Shown one piece after another: positions 25,080 through 33,859 of a DNA stretch of 64,000 nucleotides (position 1 is the first letter of the stretch; each line of letters opens with the position of its first letter). The position numbers and the translations under genes are program-made. A model generated the notes under the pieces. It was given only the letters and a program-made list of their open reading frames with translations, did no database searches and was not told where the DNA came from. The stretch is taken from NCBI GenBank assembly GCA_026702755.1, contig JAPPBX010000031.1, positions 62,001 to 126,000 of the forward strand. The letters are read 5' to 3'. The DNA is from Candidatus Poribacteria bacterium. GTDB taxonomy: Bacteria; Poribacteria; WGA-4E; WGA-3G.

Positions 25080-25484
25080 GATCATCCTTTTCTGCTTTGG
25101 AACGTTTTTTATTTTTTTAAGAGTTTAGCACAGCGGTGTAGAGATGTCAAATCATTTTTTAAAGCCGATTAAACATAAGCGGATAGGGGTTGGGAAACGC
25201 AATCCCTACAGTTCCCTCCGCGTGTGCAAATAATTACGGGTTCTACTGTAATTGGGTGCTACAAGTACTAATTGTCTGAATCGCGGATTACACGGATGAC
25301 GCGGATGACGCGGATTTTAATCGACTTTCATTGAAGATTTTACTCCCATAATAATGGCATCTATAAAATAGCAGCTCTTGACGGTGCTTCTCAAATCTGA
25401 TATATTATTGACACTTTTACATAACAAACTCCAAAAACTTGTAAACTACATCGAATAGTCTTAAGTAGGAGAGGAACTTGAGAA
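25080..25484. other. Divergent intergenic region between protease and formamidase genes
   Basis: It holds a degenerate repeat at about 25263-25320 (GTCTGAATCGCGGATTACAC then two GGATGACGC units) and the promoter for the formamidase gene at 25378. The T-rich stretch at 25100-25125 precedes the protease gene on the minus strand. Confidence 0.6.
25378..25406 (+). promoter_or_regulatory. Sigma-70-type promoter for the formamidase gene
   Basis: TTGACG (25378-25383) and TATATT (25401-25406) have 17 bases between them, and TG one base before the -10 box makes it an extended -10. The ATG at 25485 is about 75 bases downstream with GGAG before it. Confidence 0.65.
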
Positions 25485-26405
25485 ATGGCGACACATCACT
25501 TTGAACCAACGGTCTATTATACGGCGATTGGCGCGCATGAACCGGTACTCCATATCGAGAGCGGCGACACCGTCTTCACAACTACCGTGGACAACGCAGG
25601 GTACGATGCCAACGATACACAGGTCACTGAAAGAGGCAATCCACAGACGGGTCCTTTTTATATCGAATCGGCAGAACCGGGGGATACACTATCCGTTCAT
25701 TTCGATCGGATCGTCCCGAACCGTTCGATCGGACGGACGGCTATGGTCGTTGCGCCCAATGTTTTGGATCCGCACTATGTAGCATCCGAGATGCCGGAAG
25801 GCGGTCTCGCAGAGTGGCACGTGGATGTAGAGAAATGGACAGCGACATTGATGACCCCAGAGACGCAGTTGGGTAAACTCACACTGCCGCTTGAACCGAT
25901 GGTCGGATGTTTCGGAGTGGCACCACCTCGTGGGCAGGCGATTTCGACAGCTACCTCCTCTACACACGGCGGAAATATGGATTATCGCGGTTTTCAGGAA
26001 GGTGTCACCGTCTACTTTCCCGTTTTTGTCTCCGGCGCGCTCTTCTACCTCGGCGATGGACACGCCGTGCAGGGTGACGGCGAAATCGTCGGGACCGGTA
26101 TCGAAATCTCTTTCGACGTTCAGTTTACGGTTGAAGTGCTGAAAGGGAAAGGCATCAACTGGCCCCGCGCCGAAAATAGTGATTACATCCTGACAGCAGG
26201 CAACGCGCGTCCGTTAGATCAGGCAGTGCAGCACGCGACGACGGAACTACTCCGGTGGTTGGGTGAACTCGGTTTGGAGAAAAGTGCAGCACACATCCTT
26301 TTAGGACAAGCGGTAGAGTACGATATGGGTAACGTGTTCGATCCAGCGTATACGATGGTCTGCAAAATCAAAAAGTCGATATTACAAGATATCGGGATTA
26401 TGTAA
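25485..26405 (+). CDS. Acetamidase/formamidase family protein
   Basis: This 306-residue enzyme has the FmdA/AmdA pattern: H-x-E-S-G-D-T-V (LHIESGDTVF), GPFYIESAEPGDTLSV, and the block around GCFGVAPP with STHGGNMDYRG, where conserved residues form the active site. Family members hydrolyse formamide or acetamide to ammonia and the acid. It is shorter than most characterised amidases (about 310-410), but all core blocks are present. It is a single gene with its own promoter. The substrate preference cannot be deduced. Confidence 0.85.
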   Translation: MATHHFEPTVYYTAIGAHEPVLHIESGDTVFTTTVDNAGYDANDTQVTERGNPQTGPFYIESAEPGDTLSVHFDRIVPNRSIGRTAMVVAPNVLDPHYVASEMPEGGLAEWHVDVEKWTATLMTPETQLGKLTLPLEPMVGCFGVAPPRGQAISTATSSTHGGNMDYRGFQEGVTVYFPVFVSGALFYLGDGHAVQGDGEIVGTGIEISFDVQFTVEVLKGKGINWPRAENSDYILTAGNARPLDQAVQHATTELLRWLGELGLEKSAAHILLGQAVEYDMGNVFDPAYTMVCKIKKSILQDIGIM

Positions 26406-26486
26406 TGTGTTTGGCGTGCCATCAAACGAAAACTGTGCTGCATTTGGCGAAACAATTGAGATTGTTGTTTACTATTTCTTATCTGC

Positions 26487-27029
26487 CTAAAGAAGATTAG
26501 AATTCGCGGTCAGGATCGCGATTTCCTGAGTTTTAAAATCGCCATCGTTTGTTATTAAGGTGAATCCGTTGCTTTTGCAGATTTCAGTTATGACCTGATC
26601 GTTAAAGTCTAAATTACCGGTGGCATAATCAGCGAGCAGAGCGTTCATTGGTAACGCTCTGAAGCTGCTTTCTACCTTTGAACAAGAACTCAGAACTAAC
26701 TCAACATCAGCAGCAATATCTTCAGCAACTGGTTTAAAATACGAACTGCTGCGAAAAGTTTTGAAGGTGTTCGGATAGGATGAGGCATCTCTCCATTTCA
26801 ACCGAGCATAAGCGTTAATGAATTCTGAAACAACAAGCACATCAATATAAATTCGGCTTTTTGCTCTCAAAATACGGTTAAAGACGCTTGCGTAGATAGA
26901 CCGCCAATAAGATCTCCGTTTCGGCGGTCCGTATAGATACAACCAGATATTAGAATCCAGAAACAGTTTATCTTGTGGGGTGAAGTTATAGTACCGGACA
27001 TCAGATGCCTTATATGTCATAGTCATCAT
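26487..27029 (-). CDS. PIN-domain protein, putative toxin
   Basis: This 180-residue protein has PIN acidic residues: D in LFLDSNIWLYLYG, E in VVSEFINAYARL, D in LDFNDQVITEI and D in LITNDGDF. It is probably a Mg-dependent RNase. Its start overlaps the stop of the DUF4325-like gene by 20 bases, so the two are translationally coupled. The first gene takes the place usually held by a VapB-type antitoxin. Confidence 0.8.
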   Translation of the reverse strand: MMTMTYKASDVRYYNFTPQDKLFLDSNIWLYLYGPPKRRSYWRSIYASVFNRILRAKSRIYIDVLVVSEFINAYARLKWRDASSYPNTFKTFRSSSYFKPVAEDIAADVELVLSSCSKVESSFRALPMNALLADYATGNLDFNDQVITEICKSNGFTLITNDGDFKTQEIAILTANSNLL

Positions 27030-27375
27030 CCTCTAACACCTCTTGAAATATTTGATTGAATCTCTGCGGATCCTTGAAATACAATTTGGCATTACGAGTG
27101 ACGCGGTCCAGGAAAGCGAGGTCGTCTGGTGCTATATCTTCCACTTTCAGTAGAGAACGGATCTTTTCCTCACTGAATGTTCCGTACAATTCACCAACTG
27201 CAGCAGTGAGGAAAGGCGTTGTTAATGCTGTGACGTTGTGAAACGAGAGGACAACCTCTTGATCCGCCCTCAGCGCAGCGGCAAGGTGTTTATGAACCTT
27301 CTCGCCATCGTCGGAAGCAACGCAGAAAGGGCTGCCCACGACTTCAAACATGGATATTCTAATATTTTCTGACAT
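27010..27375 (-). CDS. STAS-like DUF4325 domain protein
   Basis: This 121-residue protein has a STAS-like layout: strand, a helix with KVHKHLAAAL, then EVVLSFHNVTALTTPFLTAAVGELYG, which matches the DUF4325 block (D/H-F-x-x-V-x-x-x-x-x-x-F). The start is ATG at 27375, with AAGGTGA five to six bases upstream; the GTG in that site is not the start. Such proteins often act as regulatory partners. The coupled PIN gene suggests it could be the cognate antitoxin. Confidence 0.7.
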   Translation of the reverse strand: MSENIRISMFEVVGSPFCVASDDGEKVHKHLAAALRADQEVVLSFHNVTALTTPFLTAAVGELYGTFSEEKIRSLLKVEDIAPDDLAFLDRVTRNAKLYFKDPQRFNQIFQEVLEDDDYDI

Positions 27376-27594
27376 AATTATCACCTTAAAAATGTGTAAG
27401 TCCTAATAGATGTAAACTGTCCAAACTTTAGTAATATCATATCACAAAAAATCGAGAAATCCAAAGAAATACGCGAGAAAAACTTTATTAATCATAAGTA
27501 TTTTTGGTATTCGTTAAATCTTGCCCATTCTTCCACACTTCCAAAATTATCTCACAGTTTCGTGTGAGGAACAACTTGCGTTATAATAGCCATT

Positions 27595-28422
27595 CTAAGA
27601 TTTATTCATATCCAATTCCGCCATAGATCTGAGATTCAATAACGGTGTCATCACGCCGCCAGCAGCGGGGAGGACGACCCCCGTATCGTAAAGTTTCATC
27701 GCAGAAATGGTGGCGTGTGCAACATCTTCAGGCGCACCCGCGCGGACCATAAAGATGTAGCCTTTCTCCGCCGCCTCCTCATAATCCGGGATACGGACGC
27801 GCGAGAGGTCCGTATCAATCACCCCTGCAGCGATGCCGTTGACCTTAATCCCGTGCGCCGCCAATCGTCCAGCAAAGGCACGCATGCTCATCTCCAATCC
27901 TGCTTTTGAGATACAGTAGGCTGTACGGTTGTCGGATGCCATGATATCGGAAATCGAGAGCGTGTAGATAATGCACCCGCGGATCTCGTTTGCTACCATG
28001 TAGTTTGCGACGCGTTGTGTGAGGAAATGGGTTGCCTTGAGGTTCGTATTGACGATCAGATCAAACTGTTCCGGGGTCTCCTCAAGAATATCAGCGATGC
28101 GGGTGATACCAGCGTTATTGATGAGGATATCAACTTTTCCGAAGGCATCGTGTGCGGTGTTAAGCAATCTTTCATGTGCATCAAGGTCGCTGATGTCGGC
28201 TTGGATGATAACCGCTTTCCTGCCGAGTGCTTCCACCTCTTGTTGCACGGATTCAGCGGCATCACGGTTTTGGTTGTAGTTGATAAGCACGTCGGCACCT
28301 TGGCGTGCCAATTCGATGGCGATTGCGCGCCCGATGCCTCGACTGGAGCCAGTTACGATTGCGGACTTGTCTGTGAATGAAACGTCTGTTGCGAAAAATC
28401 CAAGGTCTTTATCTGTTGGCAT
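27595..28422 (-). CDS. SDR-family oxidoreductase
   Basis: This 275-residue short-chain dehydrogenase has TGSSRGIGRAIAIEL (nucleotide binding), NNAGI, a serine in the strand YTLSISDI and the catalytic YCISK (Tyr-x-x-x-Lys). Near residue 195 it has G-I-A-A-G-V-I-D-T-D. It resembles FabG and related 3-oxoacyl or sugar reductases in length and order. Substrate unknown. It is followed downstream by about 170 bases containing the CCTAC-type palindromes, and no operon partner is visible. Confidence 0.87.
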   Translation of the reverse strand: MPTDKDLGFFATDVSFTDKSAIVTGSSRGIGRAIAIELARQGADVLINYNQNRDAAESVQQEVEALGRKAVIIQADISDLDAHERLLNTAHDAFGKVDILINNAGITRIADILEETPEQFDLIVNTNLKATHFLTQRVANYMVANEIRGCIIYTLSISDIMASDNRTAYCISKAGLEMSMRAFAGRLAAHGIKVNGIAAGVIDTDLSRVRIPDYEEAAEKGYIFMVRAGAPEDVAHATISAMKLYDTGVVLPAAGGVMTPLLNLRSMAELDMNKS

Positions 28423-28464
28423 ATTTTCTCCATAAGTGTCAATTAAGGTTTCTACCTAAAATCC

Positions 28465-28585
28465 GGTGCGGTTCCAAACCGCACCTACCGGGCCTGGGGG
28501 GCGAGACGGCACACGGCGTGTGTCTAATGTAGTGAAAAGATAAGTTGGACAATTTTGTGAACGGCACACGGAGTGTGCCTACTAC
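28465..28585. repeat. Cluster of three CCTAC-type palindromes
   Basis: GGTGCGGTT-CCA-AACCGCACC-TACCGGG (28465-28492), a GGCACAC/GTGTGTC copy (about 28508-28524) and GGCACAC-GGA-GTGTGCC-TACTAC (28563-28585) follow one another in the gap between the SDR and OppC genes. Confidence 0.7.
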
Positions 28586-28587
28586 CT

Positions 28588-29670
28588 TTAATCTGAGTAT
28601 GGATCCGCGGCATCGCGGAGGGCATCTCCTAAGAAGTTGAAAGCGATGACGACGATGAGTACTGGAACAGCAGGGAAAATGAGCCACGGATAATGGAGCA
28701 GCACGGTGACGCGTTGTGCCTCTTCCAGCAGAACACCCCAACTCGTCATCGGGGGACGGATGCCCAATCCCAAGAAACTGAGAGCGGTCTCGCCCAAGAT
28801 CATACCGGGGATAGCGAGCGTGGCGATAACGATGATATGGCTATAACATCCGGGTAATAAGTGCCTTGTGATGATGTGCCAATGTCCCGCGCCTGCGGCG
28901 CGTGCTGCCATCACGAAATCGCTCTCCCGATACGCCAAGACCTTACCGCGCACCTGTCGTGCCAAACCACCCCAACGTATAATCGACAAAATGATCGTAA
29001 TTCCGAAGTAGATTTGGATGCTCGACCAACCGGGTGGCAGTGCGGCACCGAGTGCCATCCACAGTGGGATGTCCGGGAATGCCGAAAGGATTTCAATAAT
29101 ACGTTGGATCAGGTTGTCCACCCATCCGCCCCAGTATCCAGATATCGTGCCGAGGATAGAACCGAGGACGATACTCAGAAACACACCGACCAAGCCGAGC
29201 GTCATTGAGACGCGCGCGCCGTACATGATCCGTGAAAACAGGTCGCGTCCCATCCGATCGGTACCTAACAGGAACATGGGACCGGCGGAACTGAAGAAAT
29301 GTCTTCTGCCCTCCGCATCCTTAAAGAAGAATTCAACGGGATGCCGCTGCGTTAAATCCTTAGTGAATTCTAACTCAAGACTTTCTGGGTTGCGGACAGA
29401 TTTTAACCCGTGCACATAGAAGCCATCTTCGACTGAGAAATGGAGGCGTTGGGGCGGCACGTGCCGCAGTCGCATGTTAATTTCGTTATAGTGATAGGGT
29501 GCGAAGAAATCTGCACCGATCGCAAGAATATAGAAGAGCAGCAGGAGGACACCAGCGATAAGCCCCATCCGATTTTTGCGAAACCGTCGCCAGATGAGTT
29601 GACGATAACTTAATTGTCCTACTTCCCCTGCATCTTTAACTTCTTCCCCAGTCTCAATTGTAGGTTCCAT
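28588..29670 (-). CDS. Oligopeptide ABC transporter permease, OppC/DppC type
   Basis: This 360-residue permease has six membrane segments and, between segments 3 and 4, the EAA-like motif (ESDFVMAARAAGAGHWHIITRHLLPGC). An N-terminal extension and an extra soluble loop (about 90-125) carry no known domain. It pairs with the permease encoded just upstream and the two ATPases further on, so it forms the inner-membrane half of a peptide or nickel-type importer. The start ATG lies inside a repeated sequence, AATTTGGATTAATATATG. Confidence 0.87.
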   Translation of the reverse strand: MEPTIETGEEVKDAGEVGQLSYRQLIWRRFRKNRMGLIAGVLLLLFYILAIGADFFAPYHYNEINMRLRHVPPQRLHFSVEDGFYVHGLKSVRNPESLELEFTKDLTQRHPVEFFFKDAEGRRHFFSSAGPMFLLGTDRMGRDLFSRIMYGARVSMTLGLVGVFLSIVLGSILGTISGYWGGWVDNLIQRIIEILSAFPDIPLWMALGAALPPGWSSIQIYFGITIILSIIRWGGLARQVRGKVLAYRESDFVMAARAAGAGHWHIITRHLLPGCYSHIIVIATLAIPGMILGETALSFLGLGIRPPMTSWGVLLEEAQRVTVLLHYPWLIFPAVPVLIVVIAFNFLGDALRDAADPYSD

Positions 29671-29814
29671 ATATTAATCCAAATTGTGTAGCCCGTAATG
29701 AAATTATGCCTTAAATGGCATAATTTGTCTTTGCTTTACATGTGGAGGGCGGATAGGTGAAATGCACATCATAGACTTAACAGACGTTATTACTCCGCAA
29801 GGTAAAATTAAAAA
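29661..29814. repeat. Spacer element between dppB and oppC
   Basis: Its left end (TAGGTTCCATATATTAATCC, then AAATTGTGTAGCCCGTAATG) and right end (CCGCAAGGTAAAATTAAA) are shared with the spacer at 34890-35021 between dppD and oppF. The middle parts differ. The left end includes the oppC start codon. Confidence 0.65.
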
Positions 29815-30801
29815 TCATTCATAGCGAATCCTCGGATCCACCCAAGCGAGGGCTATGTCTGCAAGCAGGTTGCCAATAACTAAAAGGAGACTCAACATCA
29901 TAATTAACGTCCCCGCGAGATAGATGTCCTCGTTTAATAGACTGCGCAAGAGAATCGGTCCGACTGTCGGTAAGCCCAAGACAATTGAGACAATCGCTGA
30001 ACCGGAGAGAATGCCCGGTAGGCTCATTCCTAAAATACTGATGAGTGGGTTGATCGCAATCCGCACCGCATGTTTACTCACCACGACGATTTCCTTAAGT
30101 CCTTTCGCTCGTGCCGTTTGGACGAAAGGTTGTCCCAGAACATCAAGCAAATTGCCGCGCATAATCCGCATTAGGCTTGCTGTCCCATTAATCCCGACAA
30201 CGATGACAGGAATCCAGAGATGTTTGAAAAGGTCGTTCAGTTTGCCCCAGGTCCACGGTGCGCCCTCATAGTAAGCGGAGAACAGTCCAAACAGGGGAAC
30301 ACCGAAGATGTCAAACGCAAATACCATCAACGATAGTGCTAAGAGAAACGCTGGTATTGACATCCCGACAAAACTGAGGAAGGTGAGAAAGTTATCCGAC
30401 CACTTGTATTGATGCGTTGCGGAATAGACACCGAGTGGGATAGCAACAACATAAGTAAAGATGAGCGATCCAACAGAAATCATCAGGGTAAAGGCTATCC
30501 TATCCCATATCAGTTCGTGAACTTCTCGCCTATATTCAAACGACTCGCCGAAGTTGCCACGTACAAAACCACCGATCCAGATAAAATAGCGTTTCCACAA
30601 AGGTTCGTTCAAGCCGTAGCGTGCCCGTAATTCTTCAACATGTGCCAGTGAGCTGCTATCGCCAAACTCCTCTTCCAACCGCTGAATTTCTCGGTCGAGG
30701 TAATCGCCTTGCGGGAGCTGGATAATAATAAAAGAGATAATAGAAATCGCCAAGAGTGTCGGAATTGCGATCAAACATCGGCGAATGATATAGGTAATTA
30801 T
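29815..30801 (-). CDS. Oligopeptide ABC transporter permease, DppB type, probable AUA start
   Basis: This is a 328-residue permease with six membrane segments and the EAA-like motif FVQTARAKGLKEIVVVSKHA. The natural N-terminus of the family, xITYIIRRCLIAIPTLL, is encoded in frame upstream of the first canonical codon (TTG at 30774). The codon in the initiator place is ATA at 30799-30801, with AAGGAG eight bases before it and an in-frame TAA just beyond. ATA therefore probably acts as start, or is an ATG with a sequence error or mutation. It works with OppC, the two ATPases and the solute-binding lipoprotein. Confidence 0.82.
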   Translation of the reverse strand: MITYIIRRCLIAIPTLLAISIISFIIIQLPQGDYLDREIQRLEEEFGDSSSLAHVEELRARYGLNEPLWKRYFIWIGGFVRGNFGESFEYRREVHELIWDRIAFTLMISVGSLIFTYVVAIPLGVYSATHQYKWSDNFLTFLSFVGMSIPAFLLALSLMVFAFDIFGVPLFGLFSAYYEGAPWTWGKLNDLFKHLWIPVIVVGINGTASLMRIMRGNLLDVLGQPFVQTARAKGLKEIVVVSKHAVRIAINPLISILGMSLPGILSGSAIVSIVLGLPTVGPILLRSLLNEDIYLAGTLIMMLSLLLVIGNLLADIALAWVDPRIRYE

Positions 30802-30819
30802 GGGTGTATCTCCTTCTTA

Positions 30820-30958
30820 TTAGTTGTCAGTTACCAGTTTTCAGTTTTCAGTTAAGGCACCCATTTAATGGAATCCGTTTGATATACAGAAAGTCCATCT
30901 TAACTGACTACTGAAAGGCTAACCTGCGGAGCAGGTTAGCCGAACTGACAACTGATAA
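30820..30958. repeat. Composite intergenic repeat with a GC-rich hairpin
   Basis: The left arm (TTAGTTGTCAGTTACCAG and more) and the right arm (CGAACTGACAACTGATAACT) enclose a perfect hairpin, GGCTAACCTGC-GGA-GCAGGTTAGCC, at 30917-30941. The hairpin is followed by CGAACT, as in the copies at 4694 and 54746, although the stem sequence differs. Confidence 0.7.
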
Positions 30959-32911
30959 CTATTCCTTAGACAGCCAACACTGTTCAGGATAACTGGTCGC
31001 GGGTGTGACAATTGCCCACGGTCCTAAAATGCCGTCGTTAGGCACATTGTGAAAATGATCCGCTACAACCAAGAGCGATGGCGAACGCGCTGCAGAACCG
31101 AGGTGAAAGGGTCCCTCATCAATATGAATCCTGACGGCGTCCCGGACATACTGATGTCGCTGTTTTTCATCGGGTTCGCGCTTAATCTCATCGTATAAAT
31201 CAAGCAACTTTTTTAGAGGTCCGGTGGCAGGTTCGCCCTTTTCACCGTCTGTTTCATACCATTTCCCTACCTTGGGGTGCCAGTACTTCGGGAGTGTCGG
31301 AAACACCCAATCGGGATACGTAAAGAGATCCATTTCCGCCTCACCGTGCATACTGATTGTGAATTTGCCGAGTGTGCGACGTAAACTCAATTCGGCACCC
31401 GGAGGTGTGTAGAGCAGCGTTTTTAAGCCGAGTTCCTCCCATCCGTCCTGAATAATCAACCCGATGTCATTCTCTTGGCTGTTAAGATTGGAACTTGGTA
31501 CATCCATGAGTATTTCAATCGGGTCCCCATCTGGACGCAGCCTATAACCATTTTTATCACGCGCTGTGAGTCCCATTTCATCTAAGAGACGGTTTCCCGC
31601 ATCAATATCAAAATCAGCGTCGGCTCGTTTCCATTCCTCAAAGAGAGCTTGCCCATCCTCATCGGCAAAATGCCACCCTTCTTGGCTGACAGTTGCCGCC
31701 TGCGGTTCCAGCAAGCCGCGCCATGCGATTTCGTTACATTTCACACGGTCAATGCCATAAGCGAGTGCCTTTCGGAATCGTTGGTCGCGGATGATTTTTC
31801 TTAAGACAGGATCGGGGGCAGTCCAATTAATTAGAATAGCAGGTTGCGCTCCGGCAGTGCTTTTCCATCGGCGAACCTTATAACCGCCCTTCTCCTGTCC
31901 TTTCAGATAAAGTGCGAGATCACGGAGTTCCATCCCACGGTACTGGCAGTCGATTTCGCCAGCGAGGATTTTGAGCACGCGCACTTGGGGTTCGGGAACC
32001 AAACTTGTCTTGACCCTGTCGATGTAAGGGAGTTGTCTGCCGAGTGTATCAACGACGTAGTAATACGGGTTGCGCTCCAATTCAACGCGGAAGCCTCCCT
32101 TTTCGTATTTTATCACCCGCCAGGGCCACAACGTTGGACGCTCCGGGTTCTGATGTGGGATGTTCGCTTTCTCGAATTGAATGAAATCGGCATATTCGGC
32201 GTTGCCATCTGGATGAAACTGCATCATGTGGTGTTTGGGAATGTTATACTGATTACACCACCAAAATCCGGTTGCCAGCCAAAGCGGTACGAGCCAGTTG
32301 GGACCGGCGAATTTCATTACAATTGTGTGGTCATCAGGAGTTTCGACCTCCATCGGGATGCCGTTTACCTTGCACCAAACCGGTGGGCTGTACTTGTGCC
32401 GGTCATCAAGACAGAGTTCATAATAGAAAGCAAATGAGGCTGATGTATAAGGGTGTCCATCCGACCATTTGACCCCTTTACGGAGATGTAAGGTCAACAT
32501 ACTGCCGTCTTCGTTAAACTCCCACGCTTCGGCAAGACCGGGTTCCAGACCAGAGGCATCAAATTTCCATCGGATGAGGGGTGCATACCCTGCTGTCATC
32601 TTCCACGTCCCTAAATCCGGATGTGTGTGAAACCGGTGCCATGTCCCACCGTATGGACCGGGACGTTCGTATCCGTCGTAATCGGTTTTAGCAACGAGCG
32701 GATTTTGGGGGAGCCGTTCTGAAAGCGGTGGGAGTTTACCCGCCTCGACCTGTTTTGCCCACATCGGTGCCTCTTTCGCCTCAACCCCACTTGGAAAATC
32801 GGAGGTGTCTTCTAATTGACCGCCTGAACACCCAAGAATAAGAATGGGTAAGATGAACAGTAGTTTAATATAATTCAGGGCAGATTGGAAAGTTCCTGTT
32901 GTTTTATGCAT
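30959..32911 (-). CDS. Peptide/oligopeptide-binding lipoprotein, SBP family 5
   Basis: This 650-residue solute-binding protein has a lipoprotein signal with the lipobox LILGC near residue 30, then the SBP_bac_5 pattern (LTLHLRKGVKWSDGHPYTSA, the hallmark W-S-D-G, and IRDQRFRKALAYGIDR). It collects a peptide or similar ligand in the periplasm and hands it to the DppB/OppC permease. It is longer than DppA (about 535 residues), like the large family members that carry extra domains. The start is ATG at 32911, right after the MNT-HEPN gene stop, with GGAGGA upstream; a longer frame to 33058 lies inside that gene. Confidence 0.87.
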   Translation of the reverse strand: MHKTTGTFQSALNYIKLLFILPILILGCSGGQLEDTSDFPSGVEAKEAPMWAKQVEAGKLPPLSERLPQNPLVAKTDYDGYERPGPYGGTWHRFHTHPDLGTWKMTAGYAPLIRWKFDASGLEPGLAEAWEFNEDGSMLTLHLRKGVKWSDGHPYTSASFAFYYELCLDDRHKYSPPVWCKVNGIPMEVETPDDHTIVMKFAGPNWLVPLWLATGFWWCNQYNIPKHHMMQFHPDGNAEYADFIQFEKANIPHQNPERPTLWPWRVIKYEKGGFRVELERNPYYYVVDTLGRQLPYIDRVKTSLVPEPQVRVLKILAGEIDCQYRGMELRDLALYLKGQEKGGYKVRRWKSTAGAQPAILINWTAPDPVLRKIIRDQRFRKALAYGIDRVKCNEIAWRGLLEPQAATVSQEGWHFADEDGQALFEEWKRADADFDIDAGNRLLDEMGLTARDKNGYRLRPDGDPIEILMDVPSSNLNSQENDIGLIIQDGWEELGLKTLLYTPPGAELSLRRTLGKFTISMHGEAEMDLFTYPDWVFPTLPKYWHPKVGKWYETDGEKGEPATGPLKKLLDLYDEIKREPDEKQRHQYVRDAVRIHIDEGPFHLGSAARSPSLLVVADHFHNVPNDGILGPWAIVTPATSYPEQCWLSKE

Positions 32912-32912
32912 T

Positions 32913-33857
32913 TCAAGCGTCCTCCTCACGTTTAGCGAGGGAATCGGTGAATATACTGAGGTCTTCAGATACGCTTGTAAATAGTTGGTCAATTGACTTG
33001 GCACGCGGTTCGGTTTTTTCATAAACCAATTCTTCGGCATAGATATTATTGAACGCATGACGGAATTTCAGGAGATCGTCTAATCGGCGAAAGATATCTT
33101 CAGAAATTACAGGAGGACGTTCCGGTCTCTGTTCTGTCATTTGTGTTAGTAGGTCCTTATGCCAACTATCCCCAGTCGGTAAGTGCCTATCCACCTGGCG
33201 GGCAATTCTCTTAAAAATGTTCTCTATACCGTTATAGACATCAGCAAGTTTTTTTGCAATTGATTCTTGTATATATGGTCTGGCGGCAACGGGGAGCACT
33301 TCAATATCTTCCAACGCCTTGGCGATTCCACCAACGGTAGATTCTATTTTTGAAAGTTCATCGTTGATGCGTTGTGTCAACCTTTTTCGGTTCATTTCGT
33401 AAATTTCTCCATCCTCGGTCGGGAAAACCTGCCGTTGAAGATGTTCATAAAGCCTCTTCCACAATACTGGTCGCACCCCTCGTTCGATAGGAATCGCTTG
33501 GTATTTCACCCGTTCCCGGAAAAGTCCCTTTGACCTATCAAAATTAATTATGTCTATTTTGAATTCCGAATCGAAATCCATAATCTTTTTGTATGCCTTA
33601 TCATATAGATCATTGGAGAGTCCCGACACAGCAATATCGATATCCGACCCCTTCGTGAACCACATCGGTTCCGTGAGCGAGCCGAAGATAACGACCTGGG
33701 TTGCACCGAACTCCTTATAAAGGAGTATTGCCACTTCCTGCGCGTCACGCCATGCCTGATGGAGCAACCCTTCGTCCACGATTCGGCTTTTCCACACTTG
33801 CTCCAGCCGTTTTCTACACGCTGAGAGTTCAGATGGAGACATCTTTTGTTTTGACAT
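32913..33857 (-). CDS. MNT nucleotidyltransferase fused to HEPN/HepT-like domain
   Basis: This is a 314-residue protein. The first part (about 40-130) is a minimal nucleotidyltransferase with GSLTEPMWFTKGSDIDIAVSG and a third acidic residue in FKIDIINF. The C-terminal half is helical with the block LLKFRHAFNNIYAEEL, which I recall as the HepT-like_2 HEPN signature, normally Rx4H; here the position of the His is Asn. MntA and HepT are normally a separate antitoxin-toxin pair. The start MSKQKMSPSE is chosen because AGGGGG precedes the ATG, three bases after the oppF stop. It lies between oppF and the solute-binding protein on the same strand, in the transporter operon. Confidence 0.7.
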   Translation of the reverse strand: MSKQKMSPSELSACRKRLEQVWKSRIVDEGLLHQAWRDAQEVAILLYKEFGATQVVIFGSLTEPMWFTKGSDIDIAVSGLSNDLYDKAYKKIMDFDSEFKIDIINFDRSKGLFRERVKYQAIPIERGVRPVLWKRLYEHLQRQVFPTEDGEIYEMNRKRLTQRINDELSKIESTVGGIAKALEDIEVLPVAARPYIQESIAKKLADVYNGIENIFKRIARQVDRHLPTGDSWHKDLLTQMTEQRPERPPVISEDIFRRLDDLLKFRHAFNNIYAEELVYEKTEPRAKSIDQLFTSVSEDLSIFTDSLAKREEDA

Positions 33858-33859
33858 CA

